A stretch of 64,000 bases of DNA, taken from contig NC_063157.1 of the NCBI RefSeq assembly GCF_020921035.1, positions 20,849,015-20,913,014 on the forward strand, read 5' to 3'. Every line of letters begins with the position of its first letter. The stretch's first letter is position 1. The DNA is from Rhodamnia argentea (lineage: Eukaryota; Streptophyta; Magnoliopsida; Myrtales; Myrtaceae). A program made the position numbers and the translations under genes. The notes below the pieces were generated by a model. That model saw only the letters and a list, made by a program, of their open reading frames with translations. It was not told the DNA's origin and searched no databases. Positions 38,558 to 49,850 of this stretch are shown one piece after another.

Positions 38558-39053
38558 TGTAACAATTTCTTAATGCATAAACAGTAATTATATAAGAACA
38601 ATCAGATCTAATATACGAATGTAGAACACCATAATTAAGACACGCAGCATAATTAAAGCGTACTTGTTTGAGCCATTGCAATTCTAGAAGAAAGATGGAT
38701 CAACGATCTATTGGAATGTCGATCTTCCTCTCTATAACCTATTTCGTTATAGCAGCTTTTAATGGGATAAAGCGACCGATAGGTATAACCTACCCTTTTA
38801 TTGGATAGAGATGGGACCTAGCAAACCCTAATCATTAGTGCGTTAACCGTGCCCCTCCCATCACGGACTTCGATTAAACACAATTGCCTACACTTTGCTG
38901 CTCAACTAGGCCTGTCATTTATAGATGCCAAAACCCAATTCAATAAGATCACTAAAGGGTTCAGCACATATATTGGAATATCCATTAACCCGAATATTCA
39001 AAACATAAAATCAATTAATTAATGTAAGCCCATATTATAGGAAATTTCCAACA
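38558..39053 (-). repeat. Copia 5' LTR (right copy)
   Basis: This 496-bp TG...CA repeat matches 32261-32751 and is followed by the GTCCT target duplication inside the resistance-gene relic. Confidence 0.96.
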
Positions 39054-40670
39054 GTCCTTACAACAAACCCCTTTATGACGAGAAGGGAGAACAGTTTCTC
39101 GGTCCCTTTCGGCATGCGGTCTATAAGGTAACACTCCGATACATCCGGATGCGTGAACTTCTTCAATGATCCTATATCCTCGGGCAACTTTTCCAAATTG
39201 TGGCACGCTCGGAGGTCAAGAATCTCTAGGCTCTCTAGTTTGACAATAGAATCGGGAAGAGTCGTGATCCTAGAAATCCCTCGAAGGCTTAGGAACTTCA
39301 AATGCTTATGAAGAACCCCGAGATCATCCAAGAATCTCCGATCGTCAACTTCAATATGGTAGGTTGGTGAGTGCAGCCACCGCCCTAGTTGAGGAACCGC
39401 CAATTTTTTCATCTTCAAAAGCCATTGGCGACGTAGACTAAGGTGTTGCTGATTAACATTGAACACCGTGGACACATCTTCATCTTTAGCCTCCTCTCTA
39501 TATGGCGGACTGTTTGCTTCACCTAATAAGTGCGGGCGGCTGCTGCTAAAGGAGCACTTTTGGAGAACCTCAAGAGACGTTTCATCCTTCGAATTGAAAT
39601 AGAAGAAACCCGCTTCTTGCGCCAACGAGATAAGCATATAACGGATGCGGGATGTACTTTACATCTATTCATGAGAGGGCTTGGATCGTTATCGTTGGGC
39701 TCAATTAGGCCTTGTTTTATGAGCTTATCATAGACTTCTTCGCCTACTTGCTCCGCCGTCTTGTCTCTACTTTTGGAAACTAAACCCTCCCCTATCCACC
39801 AATATATTAAGCTTCTCTTCTTTATGATGGAATTCCCAGGGAAAATCGCAAGAGAAAGAAAGCCTAGCTTCAACCGAGGACTCCCTATGTTGTGATAACT
39901 AAGCTGAAGGTTCTTCATAAGATGGTTCTTGACTGATCTTTCTTTTGCCAGCTCAAGATCTTTAGAGATTATTAGAGGTTGAACCGCCTTCTCTTGCTTT
40001 CGGTGTTTCGAGGATGATTTGGGCTCCAATACACTCACAGTATTCTTGCACAAGGCGCTCTAACTCGCCAAGCTTGCTCTCCGCACATTTAGCATTGGTT
40101 TTGAAGTCGGTCAACAGAGCCCGCGTGCTCTTTTCCCACGATACCACTTTAGATAACAAATCTTTCATGTCATCAGCCACAGATTCATCCCGAGAGTTAG
40201 ACATTATTACGATGAAATGAATATTGGAATAGGATTGAAGATATGGTGAATATATCCGAATGCTAATAAACCGCCACTGTAAGTAGTAGTTGGAACGACT
40301 TTACAAACGACACTTACAAGGATTGGCAAAGAGAATTTGGCATTTGATGATCCCAGGCATTGAAGGCAAATAGGCAGAGATGAACTAAGGGGACACAACA
40401 AACATTTGATTGTCCTGTCCGTGAAAAATGGAAAAAGCAGAGCTCCAAGCTTTTCATAGTGGAGAAGAATGTTGTTGATGCGTTTTATTATCAACGTAAA
40501 CAGGGGAGTTGACGATTACTTGCTGTGCTCGAAATGAAGATTCCCGAGTGTGTCACGAGGTAAAAGGACCCAAACAAAGGGAAAACAGAGGGAATAACTT
40601 GAGAATGGGAAATGGGGCAAGGAAAGGTGACAATACCATCTAGATGGAACCGGCCGGGGACGTGACATAT

Positions 40671-40858
40671 TCTTTACTTTGCTACATTGATTGATTTCGT
40701 TTCTTGCTAAGCTTTTGGCATCGCCGTGAAATCGCTTTTCGAATCTTCGTGTTCCATCTCCGCCGATGATAAGACTCGTCTCGTGTCTCTCTCAAAGGCT
40801 CCAACGAATGTTGTGCCAATTGTGAGAATCTACTTAGAATATTTATCAAGCTATTGCG
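40671..40858. repeat. Dispersed duplicated block, copy 1 (first half)
   Basis: Matches 49850-50030 closely by eye, sharing TTTCTTGCTAAGCTTTTGGC, GTTCCATCTCCGCCGATGA and GAGAATCTACTTA. Confidence 0.8.
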
Positions 40859-41645
40859 CGGAACAAGCAATCGAACAATAAAATAGACAGAACAAGAAAA
40901 TAAATCGGACACCGGATGTACGTGGTTCGGTCGTAGAGACCTACGTCCACGGGGAGAGCAGCACGAATTCCACTATAGAACGAGCGATACACGGAGATTA
41001 CAGAACCACACTCGAGTCACTCAAACACTCTCGGTGTTTCTCAACCCCAATTACATCCAAGAACGCACACAGTGTTTAGACTCAAATTCCTCGCGAAATA
41101 ATCTTTCAATCTCACAAAGGAATTAAAACGCAAATTCTTACCACAAGAATTTCTCGACTAGAACACAAGAATTATTGATGTAATTCGATGAAGAAAATCT
41201 TCACTTCTGGAACGGCGAAGACCCACGTTCAAGCACTCAATTGGCGCTTCAAGGTCTCGCATCAACAGCAGCACTACTCCTCTTGATCAAAAGGCACCCA
41301 CGTACAAATTGAATTCGTATATTTATATGTGCCTAATAATTAATCCAAGTCAAGGTCCACGGAGCACTATCCAAATCAGCCCATGTTGACCGAACACAAT
41401 CCCAATTGACTGAAGCACAATCCAATTCAAATCTGTTGTGGACTTTCAACGTTTCCTATTCTGTTCACCGACTTTCGCACCAGAATCGATATCCATAATA
41501 TCTAAGATTCTGGACTTAAAAAAATGGCAATTTAATTTCAAAATATTCACCTTGGACTCCAATTTCAAATAGGAAATATCTAATTCGAAATATTCAGATT
41601 TTCGCTTCGGGCTCAAACTTGAGACACAATTTTAACACAAACAAT
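40855..41645. mobile_element. LTR-like insertion inside the duplicated block
   Basis: The second copy of the block at 50 kb runs straight through where this roughly 790-bp segment sits. It contains TACGTGGTTCGGTCGTAGAG, CTACGTCCACGG, ACCACACTCGAGTCACTC and TTACCACAAG, like the fragment at 29945-30205. It carries no protein-coding domain, so a solo LTR or truncated element is likely. Exact ends and target duplication are not clear. Confidence 0.6.
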
Positions 41646-41722
41646 TCATACGGAGAAAGTTCGGTGCTTTTCTTAGGATGAAGGTAATCAAGTTCGTAGG
41701 ATAGAATTGCTTCGTCTTTACC

Positions 41723-41770
<48 letters not shown>

Positions 41771-41800
41771 TAATAAACAGAATTGCAAATCAGAGGATTT
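41645..41800. repeat. Dispersed duplicated block, copy 1 (second half)
   Basis: Resumes homology to 50030-50150: GCTTTTCTTAGGATGAAGGT, GTAGGATAGAATTGCTT and CGTCTTTACCAT, then AACAGAATTG after the microsatellite. Confidence 0.75.
41723..41777. repeat. (AAT)n microsatellite
   Basis: About 15 uninterrupted AAT units and a slightly broken tail. The paralogous block at about 50128 has only CATCAGAAG here, so the tract expanded after duplication. Confidence 0.97.
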
Positions 41801-42970
41801 GGGGTAAGCTGCAGAGTCACTTATCATCCAATGGGTTCAGTGAGTTGCCGGCTAAGTGAAGCCCTCTGAAGGAGAAGTCATTGGCTTGGACCATCACAGG
41901 GTCCTTGCATGCCACCCCATTCGAAAAGAAGAATTTGAATGTACAAGACTTTTCCAAGTAAGAGACCCGCTAAAAAACATAGTTGGAACAGGACCTCACT
42001 CGGCGAGGTTCCAAATATGTTGAATAGACTAACGGTGTTTTGCCACGTGTCAAACCCTCGAACATTTACTGAAACGCCTACAGTAGATTTCACAGGTACC
42101 ACAGGCATGCTAGTAATGCAGAATAGAATATATATTAAGGGCAAGTCGCCTATATCATGAGGACACGGCTGACATCAAGCCCACTAAAATAGGTTAAGAG
42201 GGTGGTAAATCATATCCGATTCGCCGTAATGAGCCCATCACACCAAAAACTCTCCAGAACATCTCAATAGATCAACATAATGTGGGATCTCGATACTAAT
42301 CCAAAGCCAATCTCTCGAGGCTGCATGTGGACTGTGCATTGCATGAACCTTTCCATGCATATACTCTACAATAAATCTCTGGGTATGAGCACTTATCTGT
42401 AAATTTGAGGAAAACTAAAAGATAAATAAGCCTGGCAGTTCTAGCGCATGGGGTGCCACGTCAGCGCCACATTGGTGGTCTGCACTCTACAGTGCCCAGG
42501 GTGGCGCTGGGCTGATCTCGCGCTGGCCCGACTATGGCCAAGCGTCCTTTTTCCTTTTGCCCGAGGAGCTAGGGATGTCTCTTGGCCCAGCGCACACTGA
42601 AAACATAGGTGTTGAACAAGCACCCTGTACTCTGAAGTCTTGCCTAAACTAGATTTAACATAATCCCTCAGCTGCCGACGTCTGCTTCTCCGCCCTGGAG
42701 CAAAACTTCATGGACCTCTTTGCTAAGTTCAACCGGCTGGTGGCCCTCGTTTCTTCAAATGTGGCCGTGCACTCCCGAACCAATTCAAGCTGCTGATGAG
42801 ACGCCTCCTGTGGCGATACCGGTCGAGGATCAGGCCCAGCCAGACCAGGGAGCAGCATCTGATGAGCTCCAGAAGCTGAAAGAAGCAGAGGATAGGGAAA
42901 GGGAAGGTTGGACCGTCGAGAAAGAAAGATCAAAGCCATTCAGGGGGCTACGGGATGTAGGCAAGAGTCG

Positions 42971-43190
42971 CTATGAGGACATGACGATCGTAAATTTCAT
43001 GTTCTGGAGCTTTGACCTGATCTGACTAGCAATGTTCTTTTGGACTTGGAATGCCTTACCGAGAATGTCTATACGGATTGGATCCGAAAACGGCATAACA
43101 TGTCGCCCTTGGAGAGGATCATTGCGATGAAACGGTTGTCCAGGTTGGAGGAGACAAACCTGACGACAACTACGACTTGGCAGATAGGAC
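42971..43190 (-). pseudogene. Germin-like protein relic, copy 1
   Basis: On the - strand one frame reads RFVSSNLDNRFIAMILSKGDM, resembling the cupin segment FVTSNPDNRLITKVLxxGD of germin-like proteins. Another frame reads ILGKAFQVQKNIASQIRSK, the family's C-terminal KAFQVDKxxxxxLQSxF. The segment holding the second histidine motif is missing between them. This is a fragment with an internal deletion and frame slip. Confidence 0.6.
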
Positions 43191-45443
43191 GAGCCACGGT
43201 GGCGCGGTTCGTCGAGATCCGATTCACCCATTCCCAATCCTGAGCCGATTCGACCTCGAGGTTTTTTCCATGAGCACGGCATGAAGGTGTACCTTCCTTG
43301 TGTTTGTTCTTGTTAACGTTTCGGCAAAGCTGACTTGTTTCTTCGGTCCAGATTTTCTACTTGGCTGGGTTCGCTTTATTTTGATTGGATTCACTGCTGA
43401 GCTTGTGGGTTCTTCAGGTGAGAGAATGGATTTTTGCACATTGTCTTGTTTTCCACTTCCAGGATCTGCCAAATGAGAAAAAAGCATCATCTAATCTAAG
43501 GTTTCTTTCAGTTGCTTATTGAAGAACATCCTCAGTTGAGCAACAATCGAACTGAAATATCTCTCATGTTCCATTTGTTCTTACTTTTGTTCTTGGTCTT
43601 TAATATGGGGAAGCTTTGTACCTGATTTGCTGCGAACGCCCTCTTTTTCTTCGCTCTTTCAGAACCGGTATAGAAATGGGTGCTTAATTCCAAGGTAATG
43701 AAGATCCGGATTCACGTTCATTTTTTCTGAATACCCCAAAAGAGATTGAAAAAGTTGACAATATAATTCAAATCGAAACAATTGGATGTACGACTCGAGG
43801 TTATATGATATGACCGATCAAAACAATTATTTTAAAACTCCACCTTTATCATATATTCTATACATCGCACTAGATAGATATCATCATATTCATGGAATAC
43901 GATTTGCTTCTCCTTCTTAACGGTATGTATGCTCTGGGTTTTTTTGATAATGAAGATTTAATTCTAAGTAATGTTTTATGAAGGATCTGACGGAGTTTTA
44001 TACGCATGGCCTTTATTACAATTTTTATGAAGATTTATGGTTTTTTCGAATCAGGTCAGGGAGAAAAAGCCCAAATAATAGGTCGGGCTCAGGCAGTCTT
44101 GTGGGCGGGCCTGGACAGGGCCAATTCCGACTCCCGGGTCGGGTCCGGCCCGAGCCCGCCCACTGGGCTGGTTGTGATTTTAAGAAGTTTAGTGAGCGAA
44201 GCGAAAATTACATGAGTAGACCGGCAAAAAACACGAAACACAAACTCAGGCCGCTTCTCTCTCTCCTCTTCGCTTCTCTTGGTCTCTGTCCCCCTCGCCG
44301 TCACCACCTTGCCGACACGCCATCGTCGTCATCTTCTTCAAGGTCGCTCCTCTCTGTCTCGTATGCAGTCGGGCAGTGTCCAAGTGATACGCAGATTTCT
44401 GAGCTTTTCATTGTGGTTTTCTTTTTTGCTGAAAGTTGCTGGCTTTAGCTATGTCTGTGATCATAATTTGCGTATGATGATTCCGCGGCTGGCTATTTTC
44501 TTTCTTGTTTTCCCGTGAAATTTTGTTGTCAGTATGCAATTTTCAGCCTTTAAGTCGAATTGAAATCGGACTTCATGTTGTCCTGGAGATACTGATTCAG
44601 TGGCTGGTGTTCATGTCTTATGCTTGGAATTCACATGAGTTGGGCCAATTGACCTACTCTGGTTGAATCGATTTAGTATAACTTCGGTGGGTTTTACTTT
44701 ATCTCTCTTGCATTTCTCCCGCTACCTCACTTTATTGCACTGGATGTGTGAAGTTGTGATGATGCGCTTGCGTCGAGATTTCTGGGTGCTTCCTGCGGAA
44801 TATTAAGTTATTGAAAAAGCTGATGTTCCTGAGTGTGTGTATCTTTGATATTAATGGTTGGTATGCTAATTGGTCTACTAAATTGGTTTGCTATTGATGT
44901 GGCAGATTGGAACTGGGCCTTTGAATAAGTGGGTCATTTTGAACATCCAATATAACTTTTTTGCATCACTTAGAAAACCAATTTAATGACCTGTCTTAGG
45001 ATTTGTAGCATTCATCAGCTTCATAGGATGAGTTGGACTGCATTGGCGATAGTGGCGCTTATCTTTCTTTGATTGATGCTTTAAAAAGACATTGTAAACT
45101 GTTGTCATTTCACCAAGAAGATACTTTGTCGGTCCGTTGTGACGTGATTTTGACTAGCTTTTCTCATATGGTTTCACAATGTATCTTTATCTTTGAGATT
45201 GTGATAGTACATGGAGTTTTTAGCCTATTTTACTTGTAGCAACATAATGTTTCGAGATATTTCTACCTTCAAGACTCCATGTTTGTACTGATATGTGTGT
45301 ATGAGTGTCTATTTACTTACCTTGGGACAGCTGATTTAAGTTTTTGCATTACTCAGAGGTGTTTATCCCACACAACTTTTTCTTATTGACATTGTATATG
45401 GTGTTGCGCTTTTGTATTTTGCTGATTTGGTGCAGTTATTAAA
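43191..45443. other. Spacer and 5' region of the MYND/PDCD2 gene
   Basis: No supported gene was seen to about 44200. A CT-rich stretch at about 44249-44345 is the probable noncoding first exon of the next gene. A long intron would end at the acceptor TTGGTGCAG, nine bases before the ATG (45435). GC-rich text with repeated GGGCTC and GGGCGGG at 44080-44165 lies just upstream and could be promoter. Confidence 0.4.
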
Positions 45444-48400
45444 ATGCCAATGGAGATTGGAGAGAACGATGGTTCAGTGGAGATGCTGAAGAATATACAT
45501 ATCTCTTCCTACGAGGACGATAATGATGATGATGCAGATCGAGAAGAAGTGGAGGATCTGATGAATGATGATGATGACAACGAGAATGATGAAGTGCAAA
45601 AACCAGTAACCCTAGGATTTGTAGAAAAGCCAAAAAATAAATGGTCCCTGCTCCGTCAACTCTTCCCTAGCAAAGCTGGTGGGGTACCGGTGTGTTTTAT
45701 TTTTGCGAAATTCTCTCCTGTTCAGTTAACTTTTCTTTTTGCCTGAATACTTTTTGCATTCTTACACCGGCGTCCAATTTACATTTTTTTCGTTTCTTCA
45801 AGAGTAAGATATGATGTTAAAGAGTATATCGTAATGGACAAGTGGTTGGATATTCAGTAAAAGTAATTAGAAATGTCGAAATGTTGAATTTTGCTTGACA
45901 TCATTGTGGTTAATGGTATTTTTTCCTCAGTGCAGGCTTGGTTGGATCCAAATGATCTACCATCTGGTAGGTCTCGCCTTTGTGATATGTGTGGAGAACC
46001 TTTGCAATTTCTACTTCAGGTATATTATTGTTTTGCTTTAACCGAGTTTGTAAATAGCATGTGTCAAGCATTGGATTTCCTATTACTCTTAATGGGAATG
46101 GTTAAATCTCCGGTCGTATTCAATCTAGAGTAAAGTAGCTCTTCTTCTATATCGTCGGTTGGAATTCTATTATTGTTCATAGTTAACAGATATAGGACTA
46201 TGTTTGTTCTTGACTTGCATATTCTTTCAAGACAGTGTATCTACTTGTGTTTTAATATTTGCACGTGTGTGAAGAATATGTATGTACTAGATGGAGTGTT
46301 TGTGTGTCCTTCTCTTGATAAATTGTCTTTTTTTCTCTCTATCTATTCCCTTGGTGATCATGTAAGCAATGAAAGAAGTTTCATTTCTATCATTTGCCTC
46401 ATTTATGAGCTCTCAATAGTAGGGTATTTATTTGGTTGGTAGTGTTGCCTCAGCCCACGTGTCCCTTTTTTTATGTGGTTTAGTAGATGTTTATAATTTT
46501 TCTCATTGATTGTGGCGTTATTAGGTATATGCACCGACCTCTGATCGAGAATCCACATTTCATCGTGCATTATATTTGTTCACGTGTCCGTCAATGCCTT
46601 GTCTTCTTCGTGATCAACATGAACAATGGAAGCAACCTGCAGTAAATGCATCTCGAAGGTACTTTCAATGGTCTTAATCCAGCAAGTCCTATTTCCAGTT
46701 TATTATGTGTGCACTTGTCTTAATCTATCTTATCTCATTCTTTTGGTCCTCTGGTGGTATTCAAGTGTGAAGGTTTTTCGTTGCCAATTGCCTCGTGACA
46801 ATCCCTTCTACTCAACTGAACCCCCACGGCATGATGGGAGTGACAAACCTTTAGGGAGTGGAGGTAGCTTTGTATGTCTTTTCCCAGTCAGTTACATTTT
46901 GATGTCTTTGGAAGTGGATGGGACACTTTACGACGGGGCACATACATACGAGCAGATGAATATGCTATCCTCTGCTTTTTATCAGTTTATGCTGTCTTTG
47001 GTTATTGGAGATTTCTATGACTTGGTCCTGTTCTTGCCTCCAAGGGCCTAAGTTCACCGACTGAACTCGATGATGGGCTTGTGACTATTTGTTTTGTTGT
47101 GTTAGTCTCTCAGTAGTTATGTTAGTAATTCTTCTCTTTTTTGGCCCAAACGTACTGTTGTTGAGCAGCTCCACTTTGTAAATGGTGTGGAACATGGAAA
47201 GGAGATAAAGTTTGTGGTAGTTGCAGAGAAGCACGATACTGCTCTGAAAAACATCAGGTTCTTGGTTATTCAGCTCCTTATACACATTCACCGTCAGTAT
47301 GATCTTTTCCGTAACACTTGTTTTTCACCTGCAGGCCATGCATTGGCGCTCAGGTCATAAAGTTACCTGCCAAAATAGTAGCACAAATGCAGGAAACTCA
47401 TCAGCAGAAGACCAGAAACGTGAGCAACTATTTTAGGCTTCTTTGGATTAATTATATCAGTATTGCAGGGAGGTGCTTGTATACGTGCCTCTTAGGTCTC
47501 AATGAATTTTCCGTCTTTACATGCGCACCTCTGCTGTTTATATGAGCTACTGTGAAACTCTGTTTGAACAGTTATTTTAGTGTTTTCTTTCTGTCAATCA
47601 GAGTAATTTAAACATGCCTTAGTACATAGATTGCCAGAGATATATGTAGTCATAGCTGTGACAATTTCGGTCTGTAGTCTTATGCTTGAAGTTGAAAGTG
47701 AACTCGGCATGATGATTCAACTTCCGGTATTTATTTCTGGACTTTGAGAATGTTGACTTCTCTACGTTGTAATTCTCAAACAGCTGCAAGCAGGAGTCTA
47801 TGGCCTGAGTACGAGATTGTTAATGAGGATGAGGCTGAATATGATGTCAATGTGCCGGCTGATTTGGATAATACCGATTGTCTGGTATCCAGAAACCAGA
47901 TGGATGACTCAATAAATTCACTTGTTGATTGTTTCCAGGTATGATTGAACCGTAGTTACTGAGAATTAGCTCTGCTAAAAATTTCACATGCTTTATTCTT
48001 CGCCTTCTTCTGTTGAGTAGGGTGACAGTGACAGGAGGAGTTGGGGCAACTTCCAAGAACGCATTGCCAGGGCGCCTGAGCAAGTTTTAAGGTTATTTAA
48101 TTCACAGTGCAATGTATGGTTTTGAAATCCATGAATCAATGAGGATATGCGTATCTAGTATGCGTGGGTATTTTTATTGGATGGAACACACTTTTCTGCG
48201 ACATCCAAGAAGAACCCAACCAGGTTTTTAGAGTCGTGATGTCTTGGCAACATTTAGAACCTTACTGTGGTTGTCCTGCTGAGACACACATGAGTTGTGA
48301 TGAAATGTGATGCCCTTCAAGTGGAAGTTAATTTCTGTGACTAAATTACAGATGGGTTATACATGTATCAACTTAGTGTCTGAATGTGGTGTGTGTATCG

Positions 48401-49034
48401 TTTGTATTAAATACAATGAAGTCTAGGTCAGTCGTATTTCTGTTTTGACCCTTCGAAACCACTTTTCGGTAATTTCTCGTTGTACATCCTAAGTCTAAAA
48501 CAAGAATGGTTTTAATTTGTTTGGAAGATCAGAAAATCGCGAAGCTTATTTGTTTATTCTACCTGTACTGAATAGGTACTGTCGAAATGTAGGCGCTAGG
48601 CCCTTGTGGCCAATGTCAAGTGGTCAGCCATCAACAGCTGATATTCCCAATTGCAGCTATTGCGGAAAGCCCCGGTGTTTCGAATTGCAGGTTGTCTTTT
48701 TGCATCTTTTCTTCCGAAAGACCTTGATGTTTCAAAGATTTTATGTCAATGTGCAGTGGCAGAAACCTCTCTGTCATTTTACCACGATATGCATATCTTT
48801 TAGAGCGCTTAATTGTGTCCCACCAGGCAGTGGACGACCTTTTGATTACTGCCCGGTATTTTTCAGGTCTTGCCTCAGCTACTTTACTTTTTAGGTGTGG
48901 AGAACAATGCGGATTCACTTGACTGGGCTACCATAGTTGTTTATTCCTGTGAAGCATCTTGCGATGGGGCGGCAGGTTACAAGGAAGAATTTGCTTGGGT
49001 GCAAGTGTCATCCCCTTCTCAAGTGGTACCTTGA
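45444..49034 (+). CDS. MYND zinc finger / programmed cell death protein 2 (PDCD2) C-terminal protein
   Basis: Ten coding exons join in phase to 414 residues: 45444-45689, 45936-46019, 46525-46658, 46766-46863, 47169-47257, 47335-47419, 47784-47938, 48021-48091, 48576-48690 and 48867-49034 (TGA). The acidic N-terminus (EDDNDDDADREEVEDL) leads to the PDCD2 N-terminal region (GFVEKPKNKWSLLRQLFPSKAGGVPAWLDP) with zinc pair CDMCGEPL. A MYND finger follows at about residues 189-228 (CKWCGTWKGDKVC, CREARYCSEKHQAMHWRSGH). The PDCD2 C-terminal domain has FQERIARAPEQVLRYC, PLWPMSSGQP, CSYCGKPRCFELQVLPQLL and a final FAWVQVSS. Length agrees with the Arabidopsis At4g02220 protein. PDCD2 relatives chaperone the ribosomal protein uS5 in yeast and animals; a similar role here is inference. 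A second ATG at 45450 is also possible. No lesions were seen. Confidence 0.94.
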
Positions 49035-49490
49035 AAATCTTTCTATTTCATTCAGCTCCTCTAATTGATGATCGTCTGCGGCAAAGATGTCTGTAACTTC
49101 TGAAAGTTACTAAAGATTTTGCGGTCTTAGGTTGATAGGATATGTAGTCTTCTGCATTTGCTTATTACGTTTTTATGTTTTATGGTTTAATCGTACTATC
49201 TTAAAGTTTTAAAATTTGATTGCGGTTTGAGTTACAAATTTTTGAACTTATGACTCATTCATTCTCTCTATCTTGCTTTACTCATTAGTTGACTAATTCA
49301 TGAGTATATAGAATCAACTAGAGAATGAATGTAGACAAATCGAATAAATAATCGACGAAATAAATGCCATACCTAATGAATTTGTTGAGAAGGAACAACT
49401 CCAACCTTGAAGGCAACAATAGACAAATAATTGATTTTATGGACATGGTATGGCACGTTTGGCATCGCAATCAACTTCCTTGAGGGGCAA
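49035..49490. other. 3' region of the MYND/PDCD2 gene
   Basis: AT-rich sequence, probably 3' UTR then spacer. It contains inverted short words around 49290-49330 (TTGACTAATTCAT / ATAGAATCAACTA) and no coding frame. Confidence 0.4.
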
Positions 49491-49494
49491 ATGA

Positions 49495-49850
49495 GGATCG
49501 TGAATTTCATTTTCTAGAATTTTGACCGGATCTGACTAGCAACGCTCTTATTGACTTGAAATGCCTTGCGGATAATGTCCGTCGCAATATTCGGATTGGA
49601 TCCGAAAACATCATCCACAGTCCTAACGACTCCGGGGTTTTGGCTGCTAAGACTCGTGATAACAACCGCATCATGTCCGACCAAACTCGTCGCCCCTGGA
49701 GAGGACCTTTGTGATGAGACGGTTGTCGGGGTTGGAGGTGACAAAACCCGCTCTTGAGATGTCAAGATCTCGGTTGCACGGTGATGCGTGTGGGATTGGA
49801 TTGACGCCCAAAGCACATGATGGATGCGACCAGGCGAGATGGGACAAGCA
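49495..49850 (-). pseudogene. Germin-like protein relic, copy 2
   Basis: On the - strand the order matches a germin-like protein with frame slips and a deletion. SHTHHRATEILTS resembles the metal-binding HTHPRATEI motif. Next comes GFVTSNPDNRLITKVLSRGDEFG in another frame, then SLSSQNPGVVRTVDDVFGSNP and KAFQVNKSVASQIRSKF at the C-terminus. The stretch with the second histidine motif is largely lost. The N-terminal exon and signal peptide are not recognised. This copy is closer to the family than the one at 43 kb and shares its C-terminal block with it. Confidence 0.75.

Larger units (their letters stand above)
32261..39053 (-). mobile_element. Full-length Copia LTR retrotransposon (6.8 kb), degenerate
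   Basis: Two direct LTRs (32261-32751 and 38558-39053) both start TGTAACAATTTC and end TTTCCAACA. The element is flanked by the identical 5-bp duplication GTCCT (32256-32260 and 39054-39058). Transcription would run right to left, since the coding order on the - strand is gag, protease, integrase, reverse transcriptase, RNase H. That order defines Copia rather than Gypsy. The primer-binding site lies left of the right LTR and the polypurine tract right of the left LTR. By eye the LTRs differ at roughly thirty positions plus small indels, so the insertion is not recent. Multiple stops and frameshifts disable the polyprotein, so any movement would need proteins from elsewhere. Confidence 0.96.
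31822..40204 (-). pseudogene. Resistance-protein-like gene (RPP13-like 4 type) lacking NB-ARC, split by Copia insertion
   Basis: The 5' part is 40204-39054 and the 3' part 32260-31822, separated by the Copia element. From ATG 40204 the frame begins with a coiled-coil-like segment (MKDLLSKVVSWEKS, CAESKLGELERLVQEY). A slip near 40030-40050 leads to another frame with LIISKDLELAKERS, SYHNIGSPRLKLGFLSLAIF and SLIYWWIGEGLVSKS, the winged-helix region seen after NB-ARC in ZAR1-like proteins. A second slip near 39640 leads to YMLISLAQEAGFFYF, then LRRs (HLKFLSLRGISRITTLPDSI, LEILDLRACHNLEKLP). Across the Copia junction the LRR frame continues as GISDLRNLTMLRRL, then hits a TAG in a TATATA run near 32185. 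Later pieces include LPQRLEKLELIGMPEERMPDW and, after another stop, LKYLRELRIGNM and a final stop at 31822. No P-loop, kinase-2 or GLPL is present between the coiled coil and winged helix. The gene is non-functional. Confidence 0.85.
40205..42967. other. Repeat-rich spacer upstream of the resistance-gene relic
   Basis: The spacer holds a duplicated block (40671-40858 and 41645-41800) matching 49850-50150, interrupted by an LTR-like insert. It also holds an (AAT)n tract and, at 42655-42965, an unrecognised GC-richer frame on the + strand (DELQKLKEAEDREREGW). The last could be a transposon remnant, but nothing specific supports that. Confidence 0.45.

Noticed and set aside
41594-41827. Frames with poly-Tyr or poly-Ile runs
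   Set aside because: They are translations of the (AAT)n microsatellite.
42655-43025. Glu/Lys-rich frame that might be a retrotransposon gag
   Set aside because: No conserved gag, zinc knuckle or neighbouring pol motif was found; its right end overlaps the germin relic on the other strand. Left unassigned.
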